Positions 33,068-47,105 of a DNA stretch of 64,000 bases are shown one piece after another (position 1 is the first letter of the stretch; every line of letters begins with the position of its first letter). The notes under the pieces are model-generated. The model saw only the letters and a list, made by a program, of their open reading frames with translations. It made no database searches and was not told the origin of the DNA. A program made the translations under genes and the position numbers. The DNA lies in contig BSBK01002802.1 of assembly GCA_027943335.1 (NCBI GenBank), positions 1,226,001-1,290,000 on the forward strand, read 5' to 3'. Origin of the DNA: Chamaecyparis obtusa. Lineage: Eukaryota; Streptophyta; Pinopsida; Cupressales; Cupressaceae.

Positions 33068-34480
33068 GAAACAGGGTGACTTACATCACATGAAAATACT
33101 ATTATGAGCAACCAGAGTGCAATTGACCTATAATACCAATAAAACTAATAGCAAGGAAGACTTTAGTGAGCACAATATTCAAGGAAAAGAGTCTTATGAG
33201 GGGTGGACGTGTCCTCCATCACATAGGCATCTTCAACCTTTAGTTGTAGAGCACTCGAATAATTATCTTGGCATATATTTTAGCTCAGATTCACCATTAT
33301 TTTAAGATTACACCTTTTTTGAAAAGCTTAAAGAAAGAGACATGGCAAGATTGAAAATGGCAAGGTATATGTTAAATCATGAGGATCAAGTCCCCCATAG
33401 TTAGAATTTTGGATGAACCAATGCAATTGTAGTGAACTAAGGTTGAAAACCAAAAAAAAACATATAATATATTTTAAAGATAATGCTGGTTTCATGTAAT
33501 CCATTATATTAATTTGCAAGAGAATTCATTAATTTGCTACAAATTACGGTTACTCTTCAAATAATCCAAGCAAGCACTAGAAGATTTTCTTTTTAGTCAA
33601 CAAGTAATAGTTAAAAGAAAATTGTAGTGAGGATATGAAATTAAAAAAAAATGAGTTTATATTTTTGCGTTTTGGATTTGAAGGCATAGAATTGATTTGC
33701 ACTTATATATCAAAGTTAATGCAAGAAAATATAATATTTGAGGATTGGGATTAAGTTTAAAGATATGTGATATTGAAATTTAGAAATGAATAATATCATT
33801 TGTAAATTTGTATACAAAATAAAATTTGTTACACATTAATAAATATATTAAAAAATAATTTAATTAAACTAGACCTAATACATGAAAAAATATAGATGTA
33901 CAATTTTTTTTTATGGAAAAATGTTAGAATATGTAGATGTCAACATCTTTGTCTTAAAATAATGAATTACAACAATTTGAGTAAGCATACATCTAAACTA
34001 CAAGCCTCCTTCGACTAAGCAACCACGTGCAAGGGATTCAGTTCGTTAAATCCACCCAAGAGTTAAACTTGGTCTAAACATGCCTACAAGGGTTTGAACC
34101 TTAGTAGATGAATTTCTATACCTCATACCATCATCCTTACCAATTGTACTCAATTGATTGAACCACCATTACAACTTAAAAAATATTTATTAATAAATTA
34201 AATAATAAAACATTTCCAAATAAAAAAGTCTATATTAATTTGAAGTCCATAATTTTAAAGACACATTGCGTTGGAATAATAATTGCCATTAATTAGTGCC
34301 CCTTTAATTTTTCATTCACATTAGCTTGTGATCCATGAATTTAGACAAACTTAATAAATAGAATAAAACCAAACAATATAAATACAACCCATGTGATATC
34401 CACTGTCAAAAAAACAAAACAAACATTCACAAACAAAATGCACATGTTGCAAGTTGAAATGTGACTATAATAACATTTGA
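32516..34480. repeat. Complex repeat block X, copy 2
   Basis: Matches 20111-22114. AT-rich, contains the broken ORF above. Lacks the insertion seen at 22115. Confidence 0.8.
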
Positions 34481-35290
34481 CTTGAACTCCAACTAAAATG
34501 GTATTTACCTATTAAGTGTGTGTCCATTTCGACTATTAACAATGTATACAAGATCTACAAGTCATTATCTAAAGGTTTTATCTTTTTAACTTAGACTAAA
34601 AATAACATAAATAAACAATATGTATCAATAAAAGAAATAAATTAGTCATGAAAAAGGAGAAAGCATTAACAATATGCATCAATTAAAAAAATATTAGCCA
34701 TGAAAAAGGAGAAAGCATTAACAATATGCATCAATTAAAAAACATATTAGCCATGAAAAGGAGAAAGCATTATGTATCTTTGCATATGTTTTGGCTTAGA
34801 TTCGCCATTATGTTAAAGCTACATCTTTTATGAAAAGCTTAAAGAAAAACACATGACATGATTGAAAAATGTTTCCACAATCTTAGACATGGCATGACTT
34901 CTTGAGAGAAAAATGGAAATTTAAAAAATGATGTAGGTGGTGAGGCCCATCCTTTCAATTCACAACTTTGTCCTTAGATTGGACACCATGTGCACTAGAC
35001 AAAAGTTGCCTAGCTTGCCATTTTTTTTTTTCTTTTATTCTTTAGTCATTCAAATGCTTATCAATTGATATAAAAAAAGGTGTCTAGATTTTATAGAGTT
35101 TAAAGACATTGAATCTATACCAATGTAGCAACACATGGTGGTGGATTAAAGGTCATAATTGTTAGGTCAATATTTAGTTGGCTAAAGATAATGAGTTTAA
35201 GAGAAGGGTATTAGTTATCGTTCATATTTTAATTATAGTTCATTGAATTTTGATTACTAAAAGTCTATTAATAAATTATTAGTAGATCAA
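34481..35290. repeat. Complex repeat block Y, copy 2
   Basis: Matches 23118-23884, with an extra copy of the AAAGGAGAAAGCATTA reiteration. No gene. Confidence 0.75.
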
Positions 35291-36357
35291 TAATTGTTTA
35301 TTTTTTTTTTTTAAAAGGTTAATACTTAAATCGATTGTACAACTTTAGTAGCACCAATAGCACTCAACTATTGAGTTATTTGTGCTAGGTATTGTATGGA
35401 TCGTGCAATTTGTTTTGGTTATCAAAATAAATGGGTAATAGGACAATAGAGAATACGTTTAAAAATGATCATTTTTTGACCCGTGCAAGCAAACATAACA
35501 GATCAGCTATAAACAATTAAGTCATATATAAAGACAGCAAGAAAGTTTAAATCTGATATACCATTTAAAAACATAGAACAAAAGATCTTATAAGGCAAGT
35601 GAGAACAAATTGGTAAAGCTTGCAAGCACCTGGTTTACACTCAGGTGGACCAAGGAAACAGTGGGCCACTTCAATAATGATCTTTTAATTTTCTTTGCTT
35701 GTCAACGGTATAATGACTATGTGTGCATTGACAGCATTTGTCTGCAAACAAAGATCCCAATGCATGGCCAGCTGGATCAAAGCTTTTTTGGGTCACTTTG
35801 AGTTCACGGAGTGGATTTCATTGAGGTCAGGGAACGTACAATTCTTGGAGATTGCTTGGCAAAATGTCTCGCTCACATTAAATGTCGGCAATAATTGCTT
35901 TGTTGAGCATCTTTAGCTCACTTTCTGTCTCAAAGAGAGTTGAGATGCTCACATTTCACATCTGGAAAGCTGTTCAACGCACTTTAATGGATGAGAACCC
36001 TCTTCCCAACCTCCCCAACTGAGATGCAACGTTAGATCTCGTCTCAAGCAAGGGACAATAAACACTTTTCTATGAACGTGTGGCATGATGAAGAGTGTAA
36101 GGTTGTTAAGAGATTATTGAAAGAGGGTGGGGTGGAGAAAGAGAATATGATGAAATATGAGAAATTGGTGTAATAAAAAAAAGTTATGGTATGTAAATTT
36201 AAGAAGGAAAGAATCTTTTTTTCTTTTGAAAACACAATTTCAATGGTTTTTTGAATGAGTTATAACAATAAAGAAAAAAATTTGAAAATGATATCATGAA
36301 TGTCTAATGGTTAGTACATGTAAGACTTCTATTAAAATAGAGAACAAAGAAGAACAC
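35291..36357. other. Unassigned stretch
   Basis: Nothing recognised. 35600-36050 is visibly less AT-rich than its surroundings and has short open frames (for example the plus strand 35695-35916), so it may be an old exon or TE fragment. Confidence 0.3.
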
Positions 36358-36367
36358 AACAACATCC

Positions 36368-36860
36368 GTGCTCTGGCCTCCTACACTTCCTCTCATGACT
36401 CTTTACAAACTGATGATGTCTCCTCCTAGGGTGCTCCTACTGCTCCACCTCTTGCTATTGATACAGTCCCCTCTGACAATGTGGACCCTTCTCAAACTGT
36501 TGTTGCTCCTGTTTTTCCTCAGCCTTGTGGTTGTTGAAGTTTTAAACTGTCAACCCTTTGTTCCCGTTGTTGGCGCCAATTCTCTCTTTGGGGGTGCCAC
36601 TACTGTCCCTTTGTGGTGGGGTTCTTTTTGATAGTATTGCCTAGACGAAAGAAGATTTACTTTGTAGTCTCTCACTCTCGTCCCTCTACTGTGGGTTGTG
36701 GGTGAGTTGTCTATCCATTCTTGTGGTGGTTTAGAAGTTGTGTTCCTAGTTTGTTATTAAAGGTCTTTCACGACCTTGTTGTAAATGGTTGTTTTGAATA
36801 GCCCTTGGGTTGTAGTGGTGTATGGGTCATCCCACTTGCTAGGTTGCTTTAATAATAAAA
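36368..36860 (+). mobile_element. 493-bp retroelement with perfect 10-bp target duplication
   Basis: AACAACATCC occurs at 36358-36367 and again at 36861-36870. The 3' end is AATAATAAAA, so insertion by target-primed reverse transcription is likely. The inside has a broken Pro/Thr/Ser-rich frame (APPLAIDTVPSDNVDPSQT) and LPRRKKIYFVV. It is probably a 5'-truncated LINE; a SINE is less likely because no tRNA-like A/B boxes were noticed. Confidence 0.65.
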
Positions 36861-36870
36861 AACAACATCC

Positions 36871-37284
36871 TATTTGAATTAATTCATTCTCTAACAAGTT
36901 ACAATTTTATAGTTGTGGAAGAATAACAATCTTCCAAAAAAATAGTTAAATATTTTTACAGTAATCTCCAATGACACCTATCTATATTTCCTTGTTGACA
37001 CCTATTTAAACTCTGATGAAACCTAAATGGTACTAGTGTAATTCAATATTATGTATTAATCTCTAGTTAAGCTCCTTTATGAGTGGGTCCAAGAAAAAGA
37101 CTCTCCTAGCACACTTAACACATCAACCATACTCTTGTTGGTGGAAGATAGATTAAAAAGGGATAAAGACATTAACAAACGATATAGTGTAGGTTAGAGA
37201 TGGGTTATAGACCAAATTTTTGAAATGGGGAGTTGAGATCTTTGCCTCGCACATCAAAGTATATTCAATGACAACACTGAAGAT
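36871..37284. other. AT-rich stretch before the LINE fossil
   Basis: No gene seen. It may hold the decayed 5' part of the LINE that follows. Confidence 0.3.
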
Positions 37285-37965
37285 GGTTTCCCAATGAAGT
37301 AGATGTCTAGTGTTGTTGTCCCCCTCTATAAAAGTGAAGATATCAATAACTCATCTAACTACTACACTATTATGGTCAATCTTCTTCTAGCTAGTATTTT
37401 TTGGGAGCGTAGCAGAGAGTAGAATCAACTATTGGGTAGAAAAAGAAGAAAAAAGAACAAAAGTGCAGGCAAGCTTTATACCAAGACACTTATTATTGAT
37501 GATTGCATCAACCTTGGATACTTGATTGGTAAAATATAGGACACCCAAGGAGAGGAAGCATTTTGATGCTTTGTCAAATTTAAAATAGCCTTGGACATGG
37601 TGCCTATAGACAAACTATGAAATATAATGGAGGATTTGAGTATCCCAAATGAGTATAAAGCAATAATATATAGATTGTATGAGTAGGTTAGAGCTAAAAT
37701 TAGGACAAGTGAGGGAATGTCTGAGTGCTTTGGTAGCAACATTAACATTGAAGATGGATGCCTCATATCTCCACCTTTATTTTGTCTATGTATTAACAAA
37801 CTTGAAGATTGATTAAATGAAATTGAAGGGGGTCATTAATCATAGATGGAGACATCTAGAAATATTCCAAAAATATCTAATCAAAAGTAGTCTCAAAGTG
37901 AAAACCACGATCCTGTATGATATTATTTTGGTTGAAGTACAAACTTTCTCATTGGAGGCATCACC
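37285..37965 (+). pseudogene. LINE reverse transcriptase fossil
   Basis: One plus-strand frame, with about seven in-frame stops, reads VVVPLYKSEDINNSSNYYTI, KLYTKTLIIDDCINLGYLIG, DTQGEEAF.CFVKFKIALD, VPIDKL.NIMEDLSIPNEY, VRAKIRTSEGMSECFGS, then INIEDGCLISPPLFCLCIN. These match successive blocks of non-LTR reverse transcriptase: LxPLYKxGD, the GFRxxxSTxD helix, FxDFxKAFDxVP and GxxQGxPLSPxLF. The active-site YADD region is reduced to LYDIILV at ~37920. It cannot be functional: motif-A FDxV reads LDMV, and stops are frequent. Confidence 0.75.
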
Positions 37966-40900
37966 AATAACCTAGTTGCTAAATTCTTGAAAGAAGGGAA
38001 AACATGAATAACTGTAAATGGCTCAAAATAGAATTACAAATGGTTGACCAAGTGGGATACTAGATTTCATTAGTGTCCCAACACCAATGAAGAAATCGAC
38101 AAATTTGTGGAAAAAAAATAGGCATGTTGTGTGGACATTTGAGCAAATTGGACAAAAGAAATAATATAATGGAAATTTTTTGAACCCAACTTGGGAACAT
38201 AATTTAAAATATGTTTATGAGTTGTTAAGGGAAAATCAAGGTTGTTAATTATATAATTTGGGACCAAATCAAATCATCATATGTGTGAGACTGGGAGGTG
38301 CACTATACCTAGGAAGGTTGGGAAGAGAAAAGTTGCATATTTTTTAGTAAGAGGTGGTGGAGACAGAATGAAACTTTATCAAAGTGCACAACTTATGAGG
38401 ATATATAGTACAAAAATAGCTTAAAAGTTGACATCTTGTCTATAATTTATTTGAGGAATCACAAATTAGAAATATTGCTAGTTTTTTGGTAAGGATCCAT
38501 AATAGGAGATTGAAAACCAAAAAGGAGATTCAAGATAAATTAGGGTTGTGATTCTTTGTCCCTCATACTACTTGGCCTCATGGACATCATTATAAAATTT
38601 TGTTCATTCATCAATACTGGAATATAAATGGCCCTTTCCATTCATTTTGGAAATCATCAAGTGAGCCAATCTATCTAGAATAATCATATAGATATAATTA
38701 TGCTATAGGAAACACAAGTTAATTTTTCCTATTAGATGTCAACTTGTTTTCATTTGGCAAGTCACTTCTTCCACATTGATCAACTTAGGGCAGTGATGAA
38801 GTTGTAATAGGCCTTGTTCCTTGGCTTGTGAAGTCTATTTCTTCCTTTGATATGGGTCATACTAGATAAAATAGATTTGGATAATTATGCTCTATCAAGA
38901 TAAACTACTTGGATTATGCTCTATGTATGCCTTGGATTTAGTTTTGTTTATGCCTCTAATTTACCTATTGATTAAACAAAAATTTTAGAGTGGATGTATC
39001 TTCACCTTCCAACTATGGATTGATTGGTCGTATTAATTTCAACATTGTTGAATTCCTCGTAGATTGTAGTTGGGAAAAAAAATTGTTTATCTAATTCAAG
39101 ATTTTTTAGTGATCTTTGACAATTAATTCTCTAGGAGTGTTTGATCTCCTCTAAGACAAAACTAACCTTCACAAGTTGCGCCACGTTTCTTTTATTTTCC
39201 TTGTTTCTTAAGGAAAATAAGTTGCTTAGATAAGTCTTAGGTCTCCCCTACTTGCCACAACATCCTTCCCCCTTAATAAATCTTGCCTATCTTTACATTT
39301 TTTGCACCCTCTTTGATCTCTCCCCCATATTTACTAGCCTTTCCTTCCATAACACCTTTGCTTCCCCTAACAATCTCCCCTTCAATTTTAGTGTCTCTCA
39401 CAAACAAATGGATTGAATTGGTCACTTTATCGTACCACTTGGAATGTTGAACCTAAACCTTAATAATGTATATATTGATCAACCAATGGAAAGAACTATA
39501 TCTTGTTGTACCCTCTCTGCTTGGATTATCATTGAAGATTCACTACTAAATATGGCAAGCTGGAAAACCTCAAATGACATATTGTACATGGTAAAAAAGA
39601 TTTGGCAAACAATCCTCGTAATATCTATCTTCAATAGTTGGTTGAAAACAAAAAAAATTAATGCAAACAATAATTGTCAATAAAGGAAAAGTTGCTAAAA
39701 TTATTTACCTCATTTAGTGGATTAAAGATAACTTGACAACTGGTCTAAATTGTTCTTTCAATTTTTACAATACAAATATAAAACAAATAAAAAAATATTC
39801 TTAGAGCCATAGATGGATCCCTTTAGTCCAAGAAAATTGTAATCACGAATACACTTTATGATCAATATAAGCAATTTTTTGTTGTTAAATCAATCGATGA
39901 CCTTTTTATCCCCATACTTGAAGATAATATTCTGAGTTGCACTCCATGCAAAATAGACCCTAAATAAAACAAATACCTTGACTAGATCCTCACCATGAAA
40001 GACATGGATGCATATAATTATTTCATCAGAAACGAGAAGAGTCTTGAAATGGTAGACCCCTTAGTTGAATTCTATTAGGTTGTTGTAATATTGCTATTAG
40101 AATTCAACTATGTAAGTTTTTTTATTCAAATTCATTGACCCATGTTTCAAGAATAGTGGTTCACAGGAACCCATCTCTGAAATAGGTTTTTTATTAGCTA
40201 CAATGAGCTAAGGTTTGAGTCAAATGAGTTCTCAAGTATAACCAATAAGACAAGTTAATGGATGGTGTCTCATTACCTTGTTGAATACTTCATAAAATAT
40301 TAAAAATAGAGAATTGGTTCTTAAAATTGAAAGTATATTTCTCAAGGGATTTTGTCCAAAGTATATTAGTTTTTGAGTGGTAAATTTTATTTTAACACTT
40401 GCGTTTCGATTGGGAGATTGCTAAGAGGGGTTAAAAACAATATAATATATTCTTATCATCAAGCTAGAATTTGAGTACTCCAATTGCATTTGATAACCAT
40501 TTGTTTTAAACATAGTGTGGTGATTAGGATTTAACAAGATTCTTGCTCTTTTTTAAATTTCTTTTCATAAATTCTAATACAATATTGGGCATCAACAACT
40601 CCTTCAACCCACAGTTCCCCGACCCCTTTATAAATCCATTCATCAATTTTTTGTTTGTTTCTTTCTTTTCCCCCTAGTTCTTATGGCTAATTCACTTCAA
40701 TGCCTCTTCCAATATGTGCAATCTCACAACCTTCTTCATGACATATCTCTCCCTAACAATGCTAAGGTGTTCAAATCATACTTGGGTTAAAATAATGAGA
40801 ACATAATAATATAACTTGTTATTTGGACTTCTTTTTTATTCAATTTAAGGATGTAGTGTTAGCAAATGTCATTCTATTAAATGTTGGTGATATGATCTTT

Positions 40901-42579
40901 CGAATCAATTATCTCTTTGACAAAGATGTTCTTTTATTATTCAAAAAAAATGGTATACATTGTTTGAATGAAAATATGTGCATGTTATATATCCATAGGT
41001 TGTGAAATTCAAAATTGTATAGTCAAGTACTTCAAAATTCTAGAGGTTAATTAATAATGTTAGAAGGTTTGGCTCTTAAGTAGATAAGAGACTTTGTTAG
41101 CACAAAAACATACTGATATTTTCAATTCTCAAAACTATAGGGTATATAAATATCACACAATAAAATTAATGTGCAAGTGGAGAAAGGAGAACGTGAATTC
41201 AAGAAGGTAACTACTAAGGTGGTCAATACTTCTCCTTTCAAGCCAAAATAAGAGGAAATTGAGATTACATGTTGGTATTTTAGAGTTCTTCCTAGTTAAT
41301 TTTATGTTCAATAGACTTTGGGGGACCAAAAGCCTTCTAAAGAGTGATGTGTGATCTTAAAATATGGAAGAATCGACATATGAGTCATTAGGGTCATCTC
41401 CTTCAAATTCACTATGCTATGTGAAGCCCCACAATGATTGTACAATATCTTAGTTATTTTGCAAAGCATGCCAATTATGGTAAAGTATCCCAATTGTTGT
41501 ATAAGAGAGCTTAATTGTTGCACATGCATGCGAATAGAAAATGTATCTTTTATTAGCAAGAATATGACTAAGTATTAGCCACATGTGACCTTTAGTGAGT
41601 GACATAATTGTTTAGGCATCATTAGGGTGATGAATATGAAGAGGGTAGTTTTGTTTCTTTGTGTTTGACTATTGTATCTTATTGGTAGGTTAACTATTTC
41701 TCTGATTCACAACTATTTATTCAACTCTAGGGTCACAATGATTCATGACTCTTTGGTAATAGTTGCTTTTTTGATTTGGTGCTTGGGCCTAGCAAGATCT
41801 ATGTGGGGACGCTTCTTTGTGATGGTTTCTATTTTGGTGGGTCATTTGGGTGTGTTTATAAGACATTTTAATGATCATGTGAGGTGCGTGAGTATTCAAA
41901 ATTGGTAGTAGGATCTTGGTTGTTGCAAGGCAATTATTAACCTTTATGATCTCTTTGGTAGGGATGACAAAAAAATGATTAGATGTGGGGAAAATAAGAA
42001 TTCTAGGGTAGACAAGAAATGAAGAGTGTGGGTGATAGTATTGTATCTCAATAAAGAAGTGCTTGGAATGTAGTTCATATAGCTCATTTTGTCATTATTG
42101 AAACTTGATGAAGGCATGATTGGTCATCACAACCTTTGTAATCCTCATTTGTATTGTAGAATGGGAGGTATTTGCCTCCTAGATTGAATTTTTTTTTAAC
42201 ATAGAGGGTGTTTTCCTCTAGGATATATGTGTGTGTGTTTCTATATTTTTGTGCTTTTTTGCATGTTTACTTTTTGCAATATATTGTATCTATCCTCAGG
42301 TATACATACCTCTTGTTTGTTGAAGTCTACTAAATGAAATAATTTATATAGCTAAAGGATGATAACAAGTCTAAAACACTAATCTACAACTTGATAGTTC
42401 TATGTGTATTGAATTTCCACTCTGATTTACATATCATTAATAAATAAAATTCTATATAAGATTTAATTATGCCAAGTAGTGTATTACACTCATAGATGAA
42501 TGTAAAAACCTCCATCAATAAAAATAAGTCATTAATTTGACTTGCAATTAATTATCAAGAAATTTGTCAAATTAAAAAA
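37966..42579. other. Unassigned AT-rich DNA
   Basis: No gene or clear element recognised. Open frames are short (at most ~83 codons) and lack family motifs. Small TE fragments are likely but not named. The stretch 41670-42200 is T/G-rich on the plus strand, like the small retroelement at 36368. Confidence 0.4.
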
Positions 42580-42940
42580 AAATACATTAATTTTTTTTAT
42601 TATTAAATTTGATAAATTTTAATGCAAAGCTTTCCATTTCCAAATAAGAAAAAACACATTAAATTTTTTATTATAAGATTTTATTTGTAATTTTTTTTTA
42701 AAAAAAAATGCATTCAATTTTCTTTATTATTATTAGATTTGATAACTTTTAAATGCTTTTTTTGGTTTCCAAAGTAGATAACAATGAATTCAATTCTATA
42801 TTATTATTAGACTTTGTAAGTTTTTAAATGCATGATTTTTTGTTTTGAAAAGAAAAAACTATTTAACTTTCTTTATTATTATTATATTTTATAATTGAAA
42901 ATATTTTTTTTTGTGTTTTTAAAGAGAAATCCTATTTAAG
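42580..42940. repeat. AT-rich minisatellite, ~75-bp unit
   Basis: About five diverged units built around ATTCAATTTTCTTTATTATT, then AGATTTGATAACTTTTAAATGC. Unit starts lie near 42585, 42655, 42710, 42787 and 42862. Confidence 0.6.
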
Positions 42941-45900
42941 ACAAGCTTTTTTTTTTAAGAATAAGAATTCTAACTATGTTCTATTTAACATGGGTGCACT
43001 AAGTATTTGTATGGTGTCTTAAATTTCAATGTGTAGTTTAAAGAGAGCAAACATCTAACAAAACATTGTCAATAGTACTCGACCTCTTGATTTTTTTGGC
43101 ACAATAGTGGACCAAGTACACAATTCTCAACTGAAAATCTCCATAGACACAATCCCTTGTTTATATTACATTTTTTGTTTCAAAACAATCATACCCAAAG
43201 ACAAGTCATGATTACTTGCAAAATTTTCATAATTATTATTTCCAAAAATGGTTTAATGTCTCCCCAAATTGCTCGTTACTTTTAAGTTCAATCATTCTAT
43301 TAGATTCACACTACAGTAGGTCGTATCATCATTCATGTTATTACATGCACACTATGAGATACCTCCATTGTATGTCATGAAGTCTAATGTCACAATTAAA
43401 ATTCGGCCTTTTCTTGGTGATAATGAAAAATAAGAGTTATTAACATTACATAAATGGTTAACTAAGTGAAAATATTTTTAAATCTTTATTTCATAATTGA
43501 TCAATTTATACATTATAGCTGCAACTAAATTCATTTCTTATAATATTTTATAGATGTTTGAGAGTAAAATTCTATCTTAAATATTGTTTGATAAATGATT
43601 CTAAAATTTTAGTTTTCATAATATTTTACAAATATTGTTCTGATAGTTCTAACGAGTATGATATTGACTTTATCTCATTCTAATTATTAATAATTCAATT
43701 TAATTAAATACATTTTGAAGGTCAAAATTATCAAATTCGAAACAACTTTAAAACTAAATTTATACAAATTATTAAAATTATTGAAATGTAGAACCACTGA
43801 TTTATGAATTTATTGATCAGTATTGTGCATTATAGTTTTCACTTGAAACTTGTTAATATCAAACTCTTAATTATTATTTATAAATATTGCATATTTTCAA
43901 ACTTGATTTCTCTAAGCATAATTTACATATAGATTTTTTAAAATATAAATATGCTAATTATCCTTCACCCTAATTTTAAAAACTAAATGATCTAATTCCT
44001 TAGATTTAATTTCTAAGTTAATATTTAATTGACCTAAATAGCTACTTAGGAAACCATATATTCCTTTACATATCTTACTCATCTCAACAACCACCCCTAG
44101 GAAAAGACCATGTGGCTCCCACAAATATTGATAGAAGTTGTTTTAAAGCCTAAGAAATAGGTGAGTATCTCTAGACCTTCAATTTCTATCAACTTTCAAA
44201 TTGAAGATAAGTATTTATGCTTAAGACTACAATTGTCTTCGAATATTATTTACCATAGTCTCTTTATCGTCATTACCACGCTTCTATTTAATATATTCTT
44301 GGCCACCGTAAACTTAGCGATCGTTGACACGCGTTCCTTTTATAGCTTAAAAGCTGCAAGTTTTTAATTACCTCAAGTGCTTTTTATTAGGTTTTAGTTT
44401 TTACTTTTAAAATAAACCAATTTTGCAGAGGTTTATACAAGTTAAAAGGAAAAAATAGTTTCACATAAATTGTGCCAAATATTTATATTAACATTTTTGA
44501 TATGTTTGATCTATAATTGTAATGATGGAAATAGTATATTGATGTTCTATTGATGTAACGATTAGTAGATATGATGATATATTCTTGTAGAGAAATTGAC
44601 AAATAATCTTTATTCTAGTCGAATTTCATCTTTAGCATCTTGAAGATTTAGACTATTGAAATCTTCATCATTCATCATTTGAATTTAGACTTGTTGATAG
44701 GGAAATGACCTTGATCGATGTGCACATGTGGATATGAACCCAACACTTCAAAACCTAAAATTAGGTCCAACGTTTATCTTTTCAAGTAGCCATTATGAAC
44801 TTGACAAAAATACACTTTATTTCAAATTGAGAGCTAGGATCTTGAATAGAATGTCACAACTTGATGCATTTCATTATATTTAGCATTCATATGAGTATGT
44901 CATCATAACATCACAAAACATCCTAATTCTTTTATTTGTTTGCATCTTAATTTTATGTATGCTACATGCTTTCTTGTTGTCTTTGATCTGTATCCATCGT
45001 CCTTGAATTAGCCCACCTAAGAGTTTAATCAAAGAAAAAATATTTCTTTCCTTACAATCTCCTCAACAACATCTTTAGACACCACCATTCTTAGTGGACA
45101 AAGACATGTAGTAAGGTGAGACACATGAATTTGGTTATTAGATTTTAAAGTTTGATCAACTTCACGAGTGGGGTTCCATTCTATTTGTCAAGGTCATTTC
45201 CACAAGCGCTGAGTTCAAATTTAGAAGTGCAAATCTAAATGAGTATATTTGAGTCATTTTTTGTCTAACACAACCATTTAACAAGGAAACATTTTCTAGT
45301 AGCATGACAAATTATTTTTTTTGACATCCATCACTATCATTTCTTCACAAGATTTGGAGCTAAGTATGTTTACTTTTATTCATTTAATTACTACATTGAT
45401 TTCAATATTTATTGCGATATCAATTATTAGTCACAACTCTAACATCTTAGAATTTTATTGTTTAATTATTTGGGTTATCTTGAAAATTATATAACGATTT
45501 CTTGTATTTTCATTATATTCTCGTGAACTTGGCAATCTTACATGACCTATTTTTTTTTCTTAGGGTTTTTTCATTATACATTAGGGTATGGAAACCCACT
45601 TTTTTTAATCCTTCATCTTACATCTAATTAGGTTTAGATCCATCATTTATTTGTGTGTCTTGACTAACCTATATTATGGGTTGGTTCTTTATTGATTTCT
45701 CTTTGATCCATACCCACATCCCCTTGTTTGTGTACCATTGATCTATGTTTTATCACGGATTCTCAATGTCTATTGTCCATAGCCTATCAATGCCTACAAT
45801 ATATATTTGAATATTCTTCTACACACATATAATTCTTCCATCCTTGATGCTCCCATATCTAGCTTTGTACTATGGGTGGGGATGTCTTTTGCATTTTCTA

Positions 45901-46259
45901 TGGAGGTGTCTTTCCATCATATATGTGATTTTTCATTCTCAATAGAGTTGTTTAGCATTTCCCCCTTCCTCTTATGTACACTTGCTTTACTTGGTCATGG
46001 TATTCATTATCTACAATCTACCTCATACACTAGTTTCATTCATATATTTAACATTTTTTAATGTGCATAGAACAATGCTCATGAGACTACACAAGACTAT
46101 TTATGTAACTTTGCACATAATACTCATCTGCAACACTAATGTACATAGTATGTACTCACATGTGGCTATACATGCTTGTGAAAAGTTAAAACATATGGAT
46201 ATGAAATGTGGAACATATACATCCACATGATATGACACTATACACATGCAATCTCAAGG
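42941..46259. other. Unassigned, very AT-rich DNA
   Basis: Nothing recognised on either strand. Long T- and A-runs and short chance ORFs only. Confidence 0.5.
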
Positions 46260-47105
46260 TAAGACAAAAAAGTTTTGCAAGGAGATTTTTCTCATTGTTG
46301 AAGTTGGTAGACAGTTTGAAATTTTTTAAAATTAGTGTGGGGTTCACCTCATCCATTATAATTTTCCAAGAATAGAACCTCAATGTGTCGTGGGAGAGAT
46401 GTATGAAGGATCTTAATGGAAAGATGGTTGGATTTGAAGTATATGAATGTTGGATTTGGATTGAGTGATGGAAGTCAATTATTGTTGTAAAGATGAAATT
46501 TTTTGTAATAAATGGTTAATGTTGGATTTAGTAGATGAACTACATTACAAAAAAAATTGATTTTGATGGAGAATTGAAAGATGTACCATTATGGTATGTG
46601 GGTAAAGGAGATGGTTGGAAAACAAATGTAAGGCTTGTTGAAGGTGGAACACAAACACGTTGGTGTATAGGATTTCCCCTACTACTGACATGTGTAGCGT
46701 TATAATTTTGTGTAGAAGTAGCCATGATGGAAGATGTATATGTAAGTTCTTTAGGAATAAATGTAGGAATAGGCATGAGCATCTCAACATGATTTGGAGG
46801 ATTTGAATATCCAAGAATATTGGAAAAACTAGCCACTTTCATAGGTTTTTTTATCTATTATGTGAGCTATACCATACAAAACATCCATACCATGTTCATC
46901 ATTTGGAATCAACCTCCTTTAACCTTCAATCAAGGGGATTGCCTCACCACCCACATGCTCATGAATCACAAATTGTTGAAGGCTTTCCAATCGCTTGTCA
47001 AGCTTCCCCAATTGTTCATGAGACACTTGAGCAAAAGAGTTTTCATCATCATGAGAAGGGTTATGAGAGAGATTCTAAAAAATGGTATGCACACTAGGTG
47101 CTAGA
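46260..47105 (-). pseudogene. Gypsy gag fossil
   Basis: On the minus strand, one broken frame holds LDKRLESLQQFVIHEHVGGE, LIEGRLIPNDEHGMDVLYG, LPRHIEVLFLENYNG, EPHTNFKKFQTVYQ and KSPCKTFLSYL. The PHT.F..FQ block and C-K-x-F-x-x-x-L spacing resemble the start of gypsy gag cores. Many stops. The DNA to its right may be its leader and LTR. Confidence 0.4.

Noticed and set aside
46540..46842. Overlapping ~90-100-codon minus-strand frames as a gene
   Set aside because: They overlap in two frames inside the gypsy gag fossil, and neither frame alone matches anything.
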